64,000 nucleotides of DNA from CAG-177 sp003514385 (GCA_051920445.1 JBPPLN010000001.1:1302001-1366000); one strand, 5' to 3'; positions 34,765 to 43,685 are shown, counted from the first letter of the stretch. The notes: generated by a model not told the origin, from the sequence alone. A program made the numbers and translations.

Positions 34765-34803
34765 CAAAAACCAATAAATATAAATTTTAGAAATTAATAG
34801 TTA

Positions 34804-35970
34804 TCAGCCAAGCTCAACAATAACGGGGACCTTGTTGCAGGCGCCGCTGGCTTCCCAGGTCATCTTGCCGGTAACTCCGTCATAGGAGAAGTCGGAGGCG
34901 GTGATAGCCTTTGCCATAGCAGTACCGAGAGCCGTAGGATCGACCTTGACGTTGTTAACGCCGGTCTTCTTCATAGCGTTGAAGACTGCATAGACTGCAT
35001 CGTAAGCGTCAGCCGCGAACTGATCGGGGAGAGCGTTGTACTTTGCCTTGTAGGAATTTACGAACGTCGAAACCTTCTCTTCCTTGCTGTTGACATCGAA
35101 GGGGGTGATGTACTTGATCTGGTTCTTAACGGAAGAGTCGATCTGGCTGGCTACGCCGTCAAGTCCGTCGCATCCGAAGAGAACCGCGTTGCAGCCCTTG
35201 GAAGCGCAGGTCTTTGCGATAAGTCCCGCCTCGGTGTAGTAGATGGGAAGGAAGATAACGTCGCAATCTTTAAGAGCGGCAACCTGAGTGGAGAAGTCTC
35301 TCTTGTTCTCCTTGTCGAAGGTCTGCTCGATGTAGGAGACGCCGAGCTCGTTCATCTTTGCCTTGAATGCATCGTAGATGCCCTGCGAATAAGTGTCGGA
35401 GGTATCATAGATAGCGCCGATCTTCTTATACTTCGAGGTAAGCTCCTGAGCGGCAAGTGTGCCCTGGTCGGGATCGCCGAAGCAGACGCGGAAAGCGGTG
35501 TCGCCGGTCTCGATAACAGAAGCTGCGGAAGCGGAGGGAGTCATGAAGAAGATGCCGTACTCAGCAGCTGCGGTGCCGAAAGCCTCGCAGGATGCGGAGG
35601 TAACGGCGCCGAGGGAGACCTGCATGCCGCCCTCAAGCAGGGAGGTGAAGCCCTGACCTGCCTCAACGGCGCCGGCCTTGTCGTCCTTCATGTCGAACTT
35701 GAAGTTTACTCCGTTGAGACCGCCTGCGGCGTTAATCTCGTCAACGGCTAGCTGAGCACCGTTGCGCACGGAGTTTCCGTATGATGAAGCGTCGCCGGTC
35801 AGAGGGCCGGTTGCGCCGATAACATATTCGGTGTTGTTAGCTGTGTACTCGCCAACCTTGGTAAGATCGGCGTCTGTCTTGGTATCGCTGCCGCCGTTTT
35901 TGCCTGAGCATGCGGTGAAGCCGCACATCACGAGAGCAAGAGCGAGGACTAATGCAAATACTTTTTTCAT
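34804..35970 (-). CDS. livK: Branched-chain amino acid ABC transporter substrate-binding lipoprotein
   Basis: A 388-residue periplasmic-binding-protein-type lipoprotein. The signal MKKVFALVLALALVMCGFTA ends at a Cys. The mature part has the Leu/Ile/Val-binding family blocks: IGATGPLTGDASSYGNSVRN near the start, AVDEINAAGG, and FMTPSASAASV. ATG 35970 is chosen because it begins the signal sequence and follows AGAGGA; a longer frame has no export signal. First gene of livKHMGF. Confidence 0.94.
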   Translation of the reverse strand: MKKVFALVLALALVMCGFTACSGKNGGSDTKTDADLTKVGEYTANNTEYVIGATGPLTGDASSYGNSVRNGAQLAVDEINAAGGLNGVNFKFDMKDDKAGAVEAGQGFTSLLEGGMQVSLGAVTSASCEAFGTAAAEYGIFFMTPSASAASVIETGDTAFRVCFGDPDQGTLAAQELTSKYKKIGAIYDTSDTYSQGIYDAFKAKMNELGVSYIEQTFDKENKRDFSTQVAALKDCDVIFLPIYYTEAGLIAKTCASKGCNAVLFGCDGLDGVASQIDSSVKNQIKYITPFDVNSKEEKVSTFVNSYKAKYNALPDQFAADAYDAVYAVFNAMKKTGVNNVKVDPTALGTAMAKAITASDFSYDGVTGKMTWEASGACNKVPVIVELG

Positions 35971-36084
35971 AAAAATCCTCTTTTCTTTCCTGTTTTTTAT
36001 TTTATTCTCGGCGCCGCCCGACAACTGCGGCGCAAAAAATCGGATATAATGAGGGCAATTGTGAATTACCTTCAATTTTTATTG

Positions 36085-36113
36085 ATTATACTTTCGTATG
36101 AGCCTATTGTCAA
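36085..36113 (-). promoter_or_regulatory. Consensus promoter of the liv operon
   Basis: Minus strand TTGACA (36108-36113), 17-base spacer, TATAAT (36085-36090). The leader to livK is about 110 bases and shows no recognised riboswitch or T-box. Confidence 0.8.
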
Positions 36114-36235
36114 TACTCATAAAAATTTTCGCTTTTTTTAATAAAAATGACGAAAATCAGGAAAATCGCTTTATCACTTTTAACAACTGAAATGTTCCGT
36201 CAAAACAAATTGATTGTCAGAGTCCCGTCAGCGGA

Positions 36236-37777
36236 TTATTTTGCCTTTCCCATAGCCTTGACGCGGTCGAACTCGTCGGTTATCTCCTTGGAAGGAGCCT
36301 TGGTGCAGAGGCTGACTATAACCATCAAGACAAGACCGACAAGGAACGCGGGGAGCAGCTCATATATGCCGAACACGCCGCCGATGGGTTTGATGAGATA
36401 TTTCCAGATAAAGACCATCGCGCCGCCCGACACCATGCCGGCGATCGCTCCGGGGAGTGTGGTGCGCTTCCAGAACAGGGAGCAGATAACAAGCGGACCG
36501 AAAGCCGCGCCGAAGCCCGCCCATGCGAACGAGACTATGCCGAACACCGAGCTGTCGGGGTTGCGGGCGATTATTATACCCAGGATAGCTATGCCGATAA
36601 CGGTAAGACGCGCTGCGAGCATACTCTTCTTCTCGGATATCTTGAGGTGGAACGCCTCACGCAGTATGTTCTCGGACACGCTCGAAGCGGCGGCGAGAAG
36701 CTGGGAGTCGGCGGTGGACATCGTGCTCGCAAGGATACCCGCGAGGATAAGACCCGCCATGATAGCCGGAAACGCGCCGTAGGTCGAGAGCAGGTGCGCG
36801 ACACGGACTATAATAGTCTCGGTGTCGTTGCCGTGGAGCTGATCGACAAGACCGGTGTTGCTCAGTGCTCTGCCGACGATGCCGATAAGAACAGCCATCG
36901 CCATGGCGATAACGACCCATACCGAAGCCACGCGGCGGGAGAGCTTGAGCTTCTTCTCGTCCTCGATAGCCATGAAGCGAAGCAGGATATGCGGCATACC
37001 GAAATAGCCGAGTCCCCACGAGAGCGTGGTGATTATGTGCAGAAGATTATAGGGCTCGCTCTTGCCGGTATCTTCTATATATGATGCGGTGAGCGAGAGA
37101 TAGCCGGGGAGAGCCTTTGCGTTTTCGACAACAGCGTCAACGCCGCCCGCCGATATCGTTGAGAAAACAAGAACAAAGACTATCGCCACGGTCATGATAA
37201 TGCTCTGGACGAAGTCGGTCGCCGAAGCGGCGAAGAATCCGCCCGCCGTGGTATAAGCGACTATGACGACTGCGGAGATTATCATCGCGGTCATATAGTT
37301 CATACCGAACAGCGAGGAGAACAGCTTCCCGCAGGCGGCGAAGCCGGACGCCGTATAGGGAATGAAGAAAATAATGATTATAACCGCCGCGAGCACCGCG
37401 AGAATGTTTTTGTCATCCCTGAAGCGGCGGGAGAAGAACTGCGGAATAGTGAACGAGCCGGTCTCCTGGGTATATCTGCGCAGTCTGAGCGCGGTGAACA
37501 GCCAGTTGAGATATGTTCCGACTGCGAGACCTATTGCGGTCCAGCCGACATCGGCAACGCCGGAAAGATACGCGAGCCCGGGCAGGCCCATAAGCAGGTA
37601 GCTCGACATGTCGCTCGCCTCAGCGCTCATTGCGGTAACGAGCGGACCGAGCTTTCTGCCGCCGAGGTAGAAATCGGCGGACGATTCGTTCTTCCTCGCG
37701 CAGCGGAAGCCGATTATCAGCATTCCGACGAGGTAGACGGCGATCGTCCCCAGAATACAGATGTTTGATACGGTCAT
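36236..37777 (-). CDS. putP: Sodium/proline symporter
   Basis: A 513-residue sodium:solute symporter with about 13 membrane segments. PutP hallmarks are FYLGGRKLGPLVTAMSAEAS followed by DMSSYLLMGLPG (Na+ and proline site), the Arg/Gly-rich GWTAIGLAVGTYLNW, and VGRALSNTG. ASTMSTADSQLLAAASSVSE in the ninth-helix region carries the second Na+ site residues. It imports proline with Na+. Ribosome site GAGGAG. Its leader carries a promoter followed by a terminator hairpin. Confidence 0.94.
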   Translation of the reverse strand: MTVSNICILGTIAVYLVGMLIIGFRCARKNESSADFYLGGRKLGPLVTAMSAEASDMSSYLLMGLPGLAYLSGVADVGWTAIGLAVGTYLNWLFTALRLRRYTQETGSFTIPQFFSRRFRDDKNILAVLAAVIIIIFFIPYTASGFAACGKLFSSLFGMNYMTAMIISAVVIVAYTTAGGFFAASATDFVQSIIMTVAIVFVLVFSTISAGGVDAVVENAKALPGYLSLTASYIEDTGKSEPYNLLHIITTLSWGLGYFGMPHILLRFMAIEDEKKLKLSRRVASVWVVIAMAMAVLIGIVGRALSNTGLVDQLHGNDTETIIVRVAHLLSTYGAFPAIMAGLILAGILASTMSTADSQLLAAASSVSENILREAFHLKISEKKSMLAARLTVIGIAILGIIIARNPDSSVFGIVSFAWAGFGAAFGPLVICSLFWKRTTLPGAIAGMVSGGAMVFIWKYLIKPIGGVFGIYELLPAFLVGLVLMVIVSLCTKAPSKEITDEFDRVKAMGKAK

Positions 37778-37831
37778 TTGAAAAACTCCTCACGGGCTGC
37801 ATACGAGCCCCTCATTTTGGCGGCGAAAATG

Positions 37832-37863
37832 AAAAAGAGCCGTCAGTCTCAGCTGAGCGGCTC
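37832..37863 (-). terminator. Terminator hairpin in the putP leader (possible attenuator)
   Basis: Minus strand GAGCCG-C-TCAG-CTGAGA-CTGA-CGGCTC folds into a 10-pair stem and is followed by TTTTTC. It lies 54 bases upstream of putP but downstream of a promoter at 37891-37919, so it could stop putP transcription early. It would also end merR transcripts. Confidence 0.7.
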
Positions 37864-37890
37864 TCCATCGTACCGTCATTGATGTCTGCT

Positions 37891-37919
37891 ATTGTAACAC
37901 ATAAAATCGCACATTTCAA
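37891..37919 (-). promoter_or_regulatory. Promoter of putP
   Basis: Minus strand TTGAAA (37914-37919), 17-base spacer, TACAAT (37891-37896), located between the merR stop and the leader hairpin. Confidence 0.65.
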
Positions 37920-37947
37920 CGCTTTACCGTGAAAAACAGCAAAAAAT

Positions 37948-38295
37948 TTATTTTTTTTCGCCGTTCATTCGCTCATGGAGCTTGCGCTTTATCTCACGGA
38001 TGTCCTCCGGGATATCCTCGTCGCGTATCTGCTCATGCACCCGCTCGCGCCGGCGGTCGATAAGTTCGAGGCGCTTGTTTATAGTCGAATCACCCTCGAT
38101 GCACCAGTCGATAAACCGCTTTATCTCTTTTATGGGCATACCCGTCTTTTTCAGGCACTCTATAATAGAAAGCCACTCAATATCCTCGTCTTTGAACATT
38201 CTTATTCCGCCGCCCGAGCGCTCGACAAACGGCAGAAGCCCCTCTTTGTCATAATATCTGAGTATCGAGGGCGTGACGCCCATCTTTTTTGCCAT
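37948..38295 (-). CDS. MerR family transcriptional regulator, short N-terminus
   Basis: A 115-residue MerR-type protein. The helix-turn-helix AKKMGVTPSILRYYDKEGLL, wing GGGIRMFKDEDIEWL and the start of the dimerisation helix (RRRERVHEQIRDEDIPED) are clear. No C-terminal effector domain beyond the coiled coil. The first strand and several residues normally present before AKKMGVTP are missing. An in-frame TAG lies directly before the ATG at 38295, and the upstream ATG GAT ATA AAA is in another frame. A small indel near the 5' end is possible. Target unknown. Confidence 0.75.
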   Translation of the reverse strand: MAKKMGVTPSILRYYDKEGLLPFVERSGGGIRMFKDEDIEWLSIIECLKKTGMPIKEIKRFIDWCIEGDSTINKRLELIDRRRERVHEQIRDEDIPEDIREIKRKLHERMNGEKK

Positions 38296-38365
38296 CTATT
38301 CTTTCATCTTTTATATCCATAATATTACCTTATATTCTGACCCCGTCCGCAGGGCGAATATAACG

Positions 38366-38395
38366 GCGGCACGCCTTCTTGTGAAAGCGTGCCGC
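38366..38395. terminator. Hairpin downstream of the large membrane protein gene
   Basis: GCGGCACGC (38366-38374) and GCGTGCCGC (38387-38395) form a perfect 9-base stem. The T-rich tract is weak on both sides, so termination is probable but not certain. Confidence 0.55.
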
Positions 38396-38413
38396 AGCGA
38401 ACAAGATCGGTTT

Positions 38414-40504
38414 TTATTTCCAAAGATTTATCCAAAACGCCGGTTCAACGCTCGTAAATGCAATGAGCTGAGCTATATTCACATATACGCAAACAACGGT
38501 AGAGAACGTGAATATCAGATCGACGAGCTTCTTTGTGCTCTCGGACTTGATGCTCTTATAGAGCGTGAATGCAACAACGAGCGCACCGATGACCATCTGC
38601 CACGAGAAGTCCGCATTGTAGCGCACGGCGTAGCCGCTCTCCCACGAGGAGAAGATTATCACGAGCGGCATGAGGACGCATGTCACACCGATAAGAAGAG
38701 CCGGCAATATACGCTTTTTCTTTTCGACGCGCTGCAATGCCTTGCCCGAGAAGAGATAGGCGAACATGGGCAGAGCGCGGTATATGATTCCGACTGAGAC
38801 AAGGTTCTTGCCCGCATCGTCGAAGAACGTATATCCGTTGATCCCGAAACGCTCCGCCGAAGAAGTGAGATATGTGAACTTTCTGGGAGTGAAATGCGGC
38901 ATATTGAAGAGATATGCGTACATATTGATGAGCACATATTTCCAGTGGAATTCCGCGCGGGTGAAGTCGTTTATCGTCAGCGAATACTGAATACCGAAAT
39001 CGAGCGGATTGTCAAAGCGCAGATAATTATATGTCATCTGCCCGAGGGCTATAATGCCGAGGGGAACGAGCGCGACAGCCGCATATTTGAAGAACGTGCG
39101 GGTCTTCTGCCTCTTTTCAAGTCCGTCAAGTGCCTTTTTGAGTCCGCCCGCGAAGAAGAACAGCGCGGCGATGCAATAGACCGCGAGCGTCGGGCGGCAG
39201 AGCACGGCATATCCGAGGAAGAACGAGGCAAAACCGAGACGGACATATGAAATCTTTCCGTCCCACAGGATATTCGAGGTCATCAGCAGATACGCGCCGA
39301 TGGCGACGCACATGAAGCCGGAAGCTATTGCGAGCTCATAGAAAAGCGGGCGCGCCGCAGAGAACATTATTCCCGATGACAACTGCAAAGTTATCAGTCC
39401 TGCTGTAACCGTGTTAGTCGGCAAGTCACGGAATTTTTTCTCTATCACCGCGAGATATATCTTTGTCAGGAAGAGGATTCCGATGAGCGAGAACATAAGT
39501 GTCGCCCATCCGGACGGGAAATAGTATCCCGTTATCAGATGATACGGCAAAAACAGAGCAAGAACAGGACCGATGCCGTAATACGAATAATATTTTCCGT
39601 TATAGAAGCAGTGATCCCAAAGGAAATTGCCCGAGCCCACCTCTGCGTCACGCTTCACATATTCATATGGGTCGTCCAGCTTGAGAAGATCCTCACTCGG
39701 CTCTTCGAGGAGGTTCACCTGGTGATGCTCAAATGCGTCAACAAGCTCTTTGCTTATCTGGTTGCCCTCCTGCGAAGTGAAGCTGTAGTGCGTGGTCGAC
39801 CAGCCTTTCATGACATTGGTAACAGTAAGGCAGACCGTGAACACCATAGCGGCGGCGGTTATAAATGCCGCCACACGCGCACAGCCGACTCTGTTTTCAG
39901 AGAACTTCTTGCGGGCGCCGACGGGATTGGCGATCATATAGATGAGTATTGTCAGGCCCAGTGCAACAAGGAACCACAAGCCGACTATTTCGGCTATATG
40001 CATGGGACTTATTGACTGATTGAGTGTTATGCCCTTGAGCGTTGCACTTTGATAATCATCGAGGGATATCTCAAAACGGAGGCGCGAAACATCGCCCGAA
40101 AAATTGCAGACCATGACATTGTCAAGATTCTTGCCAATCGTGAGCCTTGTAAGATTCTTGCGGTAATAGGAACTCGTGGCATCCGCAAAGTCGGCGCACA
40201 CTTTTCCGCCCTTTTTCGAATCTCCGAAGTCGATATCAAACCCTATCGAACCGACGCGCGCGTCTATCCCCGTGAATTCGAGCTCTGCATATCCCTCGCC
40301 GAGGGTTATCGTGCCGTCGTCGTTGTAGGTAATGTTCGCTCCGTCCGCGCGGGAAAGATCGAGCTTCTGCTCCTCATATCCGCCGAGAAGTCTGTTTATC
40401 GGCGTAAAATTCATCACGCACAGGTTGACTGATGTCACTATAACAAACAGAACAACAATGCATATCGAAAGCTTTTTCAGGAATTTCCTGTTTTCTCTGT
40501 CCAT
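38414..40504 (-). CDS. Large polytopic membrane protein, GT-C glycosyltransferase-like
   Basis: A 696-residue protein. After one N-terminal membrane segment (about 12-32) comes an extracytoplasmic beta-rich domain of about 140 residues, then 10 or more further membrane segments. A polar loop contains LDDPYEYVKRDAEVGSG, then WDHCFYNGKYYSYYGIGPVL. An acidic pair in the first loop and a Tyr-rich loop before a helix are typical of GT-C lipid-linked sugar transferases, but I cannot place it in a named family. ATG 40504 follows GAGG; GTG 40510 is too close to it. Single-gene unit between two terminators. A role in wall polymer or glycan transfer is a guess. Confidence 0.65.
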   Translation of the reverse strand: MDRENRKFLKKLSICIVVLFVIVTSVNLCVMNFTPINRLLGGYEEQKLDLSRADGANITYNDDGTITLGEGYAELEFTGIDARVGSIGFDIDFGDSKKGGKVCADFADATSSYYRKNLTRLTIGKNLDNVMVCNFSGDVSRLRFEISLDDYQSATLKGITLNQSISPMHIAEIVGLWFLVALGLTILIYMIANPVGARKKFSENRVGCARVAAFITAAAMVFTVCLTVTNVMKGWSTTHYSFTSQEGNQISKELVDAFEHHQVNLLEEPSEDLLKLDDPYEYVKRDAEVGSGNFLWDHCFYNGKYYSYYGIGPVLALFLPYHLITGYYFPSGWATLMFSLIGILFLTKIYLAVIEKKFRDLPTNTVTAGLITLQLSSGIMFSAARPLFYELAIASGFMCVAIGAYLLMTSNILWDGKISYVRLGFASFFLGYAVLCRPTLAVYCIAALFFFAGGLKKALDGLEKRQKTRTFFKYAAVALVPLGIIALGQMTYNYLRFDNPLDFGIQYSLTINDFTRAEFHWKYVLINMYAYLFNMPHFTPRKFTYLTSSAERFGINGYTFFDDAGKNLVSVGIIYRALPMFAYLFSGKALQRVEKKKRILPALLIGVTCVLMPLVIIFSSWESGYAVRYNADFSWQMVIGALVVAFTLYKSIKSESTKKLVDLIFTFSTVVCVYVNIAQLIAFTSVEPAFWINLWK

Positions 40505-40591
40505 AGGCACCTCACAAATCTTTTGAAGTCAGCTAATTATATCCTATTTTCGACAAAAATTCAAGATTATTTGTTATATCCGAAAAAGTTG

Positions 40592-40627
40592 AACCGCAAC
40601 TCGCAGCTTTGATTGCGAATTGCGGTT
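40592..40627. terminator. Bidirectional terminator after the lipoprotein pair
   Basis: AACCGCAA-C-TCGCA and TGCGA-A-TTGCGGTT form a long stem with one mismatch. TTCAACTTTTTCGG follows on the minus strand. Confidence 0.75.
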
Positions 40628-40676
40628 CTTATTTTGCTATTCGGTCTGCGCGAAAGCGGCAGTCCTTATGATTCGA

Positions 40677-41645
40677 TCAATACTTGACGTTGCTTATCTC
40701 AAGGAAGTTGTCGAGAACAGCACTGCCGTTAAACTTGCTGCCGAGCACCTTGCCGGAGCCGGTGATAAGAACATGCATATACTGGTTGAGTGCAACCATG
40801 TGGTTGTTCTTGGGATTGTAAGTAAGAACTGCGGTGCAGTCATAATACTTGAGCGAATACTCAACATCCTTGACGACCTTTGTGACTCTGGAGTCGTTCT
40901 TGAGGGTGTTGTCGATATCGGCCTTTGCAAGGGGGCTGAACATCGTTCCGGTGAAGCCCTTGGAGATAACGCCCGTCTTGGGGTCGCAGGGCTCGGGGTT
41001 GATATCCGCCTTGAGGACTATCGTAATCTTGTAGTTGCCGTTCGAGAGAACCTCGCACTTTGCGCTCTTTATCTTGCTGACATCGGTCAGGGTGCAGCCC
41101 TTTGTGGGATGCTGGTAGATCGGGAACCACTTCATGTCGGTGCCCTTCGGATTGTTCTCGTGCTTCTTGCCCTTGGCATCCTTTTCGCTGGTCATGAACA
41201 GCTCGGCAACGGGAAGAGCCGCATTGATAACAAAGCCGTCGAAGTTTCTCTTATCCTTAGGCAGGGTCTGCCACTCGGACTTCTCATAGCCGACCTTGCT
41301 GCTCTTAGCGAGATTGAGAACGTCTCTGTAAGCGGCGAGGATCTCGGCATAGCTCTCGGGCTTGCCGTTCGAGGGCTTCGCGGAGTTGTCGGCGGGAGCC
41401 TTGGTCTCGATGACGGTGTGCCCCTCTTTGTCGGTCACTATCTCGGTCTCGGCTGCGGTCGAGTCGGAGGTTGCTTCCGAGGAAGCCTCGGGAAGCAGAT
41501 CGTCCGCAATAGCGTCGCCGTTTATGGCAATGTCGCCGGCGGCAGTTGTGTCGTTGTTATTTTTGTCGTTCTTGCATGCCGCGAAGCTTGCAACCATAGC
41601 GATCGCGAGCAGAAGAGCCGCGATTCTCTTAAGGTTCTTATTCAT
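40677..41645 (-). CDS. Lipoprotein, second of a tandem pair
   Basis: A 322-residue predicted lipoprotein: signal MNKNLKRIAALLLAIAMVAS followed by FAAC. A Ser/Thr/Glu/Ala-rich linker (about 30-100) precedes a folded domain of about 210 residues. The domain begins SYAEILAAYRDVLNLAKSSK and ends NFLEISNVKY. It is a paralogue of the upstream gene: both share the layout, the linker style, the KVGYEK/KVGFAK segment and a final aromatic-Lys-Tyr. No known domain recognised. Follows the first copy by 23 bases. Confidence 0.75.
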   Translation of the reverse strand: MNKNLKRIAALLLAIAMVASFAACKNDKNNNDTTAAGDIAINGDAIADDLLPEASSEATSDSTAAETEIVTDKEGHTVIETKAPADNSAKPSNGKPESYAEILAAYRDVLNLAKSSKVGYEKSEWQTLPKDKRNFDGFVINAALPVAELFMTSEKDAKGKKHENNPKGTDMKWFPIYQHPTKGCTLTDVSKIKSAKCEVLSNGNYKITIVLKADINPEPCDPKTGVISKGFTGTMFSPLAKADIDNTLKNDSRVTKVVKDVEYSLKYYDCTAVLTYNPKNNHMVALNQYMHVLITGSGKVLGSKFNGSAVLDNFLEISNVKY

Positions 41646-41668
41646 TGTTTTCTATCCCCTTAGAAAAA

Positions 41669-42616
41669 TCAATATTTGAAGTTGGAATAGCTTACATATG
41701 ATGTTCCGGTAGCGGTGGGCTTGCCGATACCGATGTCGATGTTGACGGTGATATCAAACTTGACATCGAGCTTGACGAAATGACCGGTCGCGGCGTCGAT
41801 GGTTGCGGTAACGACTGCGCCCGAGTAGCTCTCGGTGACCTTTGCGCCGCCGTAAACTTCGTCGATGGCGTCATAGATGCAGCTGGCTCTCTTGTGGTCA
41901 TAGTAGCCCTTATCCTTGTCGCCGACGCAGATTCCGCTCTTGTCGAGGGGAGCGTTGCAGGTCGCGGTACCCTTGGTTGCATAGGAATTGCCGTTCTTGA
42001 TGTTGATGGTGATTATGTAATTCGAGCCGCTCTGCTTGCAGGAAGCTGCGGTGACATCGCCCGTGCCGAGGGTCGAAACTCTGAGGAAATACTTGTTGGT
42101 ATCGGTATTCCACTGACCCTTGGTGACGGTCTCTTTGTATGCGTTATCTTTACCGATGCCCATGAACTTGTAGATAAGGCTCTTGAACTGCTTGACAACA
42201 GCGTTTGCCTCGATCTTCTCGTTCTTGGTCTCTCTGTGCTTTGCAAAGCCGACCTTGCCGGAAACTGCAGCTTTTGTGGCGGCGTTGTAATAGTTGAGGA
42301 TATCCGCGGTGCTCGAGGGAGCCTTGTTGCCCTTCGAGGTAACTACGGGAGCTTTGCCGCTGTCGGCGGGCTTGGTCTCGATGACCTTGCCGGAAGCGTC
42401 GGTAACGGTCTCGGCCTCGGTGGACTCGGCAGAAGCGTCCTCACTTGAGGCCTCTGCGGGGGTGCTCTCGTCGGAGACGGTGTTGTTCGCGTCTGCGGAA
42501 CTTTCGGAGGGGGCTGTGGAATCGCCGTTGTCCTTGTCGCTCTTGCACGCCGCGAACGAGAATATCATCGCGAGGACAAGAAGCAGGGAAGCGATCTTCA
42601 GAAGATTCTTTTTCAT
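41669..42616 (-). CDS. Lipoprotein, first of a tandem pair
   Basis: A 315-residue predicted lipoprotein with signal MKKNLLKIASLLLVLAMIFS followed by FAAC, then an acidic Ser/Ala/Glu-rich linker (about 28-95) and a beta-rich domain. The domain starts ILNYYNAATKAAVSGKVGFA and ends TSYVSYSNFKY. The layout is the same as the gene downstream, indicating a tandem duplication followed by divergence. Surface protein of unknown role. A good promoter lies at 42699-42727. Confidence 0.75.
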   Translation of the reverse strand: MKKNLLKIASLLLVLAMIFSFAACKSDKDNGDSTAPSESSADANNTVSDESTPAEASSEDASAESTEAETVTDASGKVIETKPADSGKAPVVTSKGNKAPSSTADILNYYNAATKAAVSGKVGFAKHRETKNEKIEANAVVKQFKSLIYKFMGIGKDNAYKETVTKGQWNTDTNKYFLRVSTLGTGDVTAASCKQSGSNYIITINIKNGNSYATKGTATCNAPLDKSGICVGDKDKGYYDHKRASCIYDAIDEVYGGAKVTESYSGAVVTATIDAATGHFVKLDVKFDITVNIDIGIGKPTATGTSYVSYSNFKY

Positions 42617-42698
42617 GTCAAAAACCTTTCATAAAATATTTTCGGGTCTTTCCGCCCGTTTTTGTGTTGCACTTGACAAGGCAACACAGTGCACTATA

Positions 42699-42727
42699 AA
42701 TTTACACTAATTAACTAATAATGTCAA
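42699..42727 (-). promoter_or_regulatory. Promoter of the tandem lipoprotein operon
   Basis: Minus strand TTGACA (42722-42727), 17-base spacer, TAAATT (42699-42704), about 80 bases before the first lipoprotein start. The rest of the 42617-42917 gap is AT-rich and holds only this and the exoA promoter. Confidence 0.7.
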
Positions 42728-42856
42728 GTAAATTTTGATAAAAACAAAATTAATAACGCTGTGTTTTTATGCAAGATAACATCATTGGGCGTTTTTTAGT
42801 AATAGATTGTTTACATTCGCTTTTATAAAGTTATGGAAATTCGCCGAAAGTTATGA

Positions 42857-42862
42857 TATAAT
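42857..42862 (+). promoter_or_regulatory. Extended -10 promoter of exoA
   Basis: TATAAT preceded by TGA (an extended -10, TGnTATAAT). No good -35 box at the right distance. The exoA start is 55 bases downstream. Confidence 0.5.
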
Positions 42863-42917
42863 ATCAAGGTATATGTGCTCCGGCGCATAAGATACACCCC
42901 CGAAAGGAGTCTGCGGC

Positions 42918-43682
42918 ATGGCGGAGAAAAAGCTCATCTCATGGAATGTCAACGGAATAAGAGCGTGCATCGGCAAGGGCTTTTCCGAGGCTTTCGCGGC
43001 GCTTGATGCCGATATCCTCTGCCTGCAGGAGACGAAGGTTCAGGCGGGGCAGGTCGACTTTGCGCCCGAGGGATATCACTGCTACTGGAACTACGCCGAG
43101 AAAAAGGGTTATTCCGGCACGGCGGTCTTTTCGCGCGAGGAGCCTTTGAGCGTGTCATACGGCATCGGCATTCCCGAGCACGACCGCGAGGGGCGCGTGA
43201 TAACGCTCGGATTTGAAAAATTCTATTTCGTCTGCGTCTATACCCCCAATTCGCAGGACGGGCTCGCACGGCTCGACTACAGAATGACATGGGAGGATGC
43301 GTTCAGGGACTATCTTCTTTCGCTCGACAGGGACAAGCCCGTAATAGTCTGCGGCGATATGAATGTTGCGCACAACGAGATAGATTTAAAGAATCCCAAG
43401 ACGAACCGCAAGAACCCCGGCTTCACGGACGAAGAGAGAAGCAAGATGACCGAACTGCTCTCCGCGGGCTTTACTGATACATTCAGATATTTCTATCCCG
43501 ACGCTGAGGGGCAGTACAGCTGGTGGAGCTACCGCTTCAAATCGCGCGAGCGGAACACGGGCTGGCGCATCGACTATTTCCTCTGCTCCGAGCGGCTCAA
43601 CAGCCGCCTTACGGGCGCGAAAATACATCAGGAGATATTCGGCTCCGACCATTGTCCGGTCGAGCTGACTATCGATATATAA
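42918..43682 (+). CDS. exoA: Exodeoxyribonuclease III (AP endonuclease)
   Basis: A 254-residue Mg-dependent DNA repair nuclease of the EEP fold. SWNVNGIRA, the metal Glu in LCLQETKVQ, the catalytic Tyr in VYTPNSQDGLARLDYR, GDMNVAHNEIDLKNP and the final GSDHCPVEL are all present in order. It cuts DNA 5' to abasic sites and has 3'-repair activity. ATG 42918 has GAAAGGAG upstream. Single gene, convergent with the dCMP deaminase gene. Confidence 0.95.
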   Translation: MAEKKLISWNVNGIRACIGKGFSEAFAALDADILCLQETKVQAGQVDFAPEGYHCYWNYAEKKGYSGTAVFSREEPLSVSYGIGIPEHDREGRVITLGFEKFYFVCVYTPNSQDGLARLDYRMTWEDAFRDYLLSLDRDKPVIVCGDMNVAHNEIDLKNPKTNRKNPGFTDEERSKMTELLSAGFTDTFRYFYPDAEGQYSWWSYRFKSRERNTGWRIDYFLCSERLNSRLTGAKIHQEIFGSDHCPVELTIDI

Positions 43683-43685
43683 AAA

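Noticed and set aside
33592..34797. Plus-strand frame opposite livM and livH
   Set aside because: Hydrophilic, repetitive Asp/Glu/Arg translation typical of antisense to membrane protein genes.
35971..36084. Possible T-box or leucine leader before livK
   Set aside because: No T-box sequence (TGGNACCGCG) and no Leu/Ile/Val-rich leader peptide seen.
42664..42700. Plus-strand promoter TTGACA/TATAAA near 42673-42700
   Set aside because: It would point into a 200-base gap ahead of exoA, while a closer extended -10 exists at 42857; it could be chance in AT-rich DNA.
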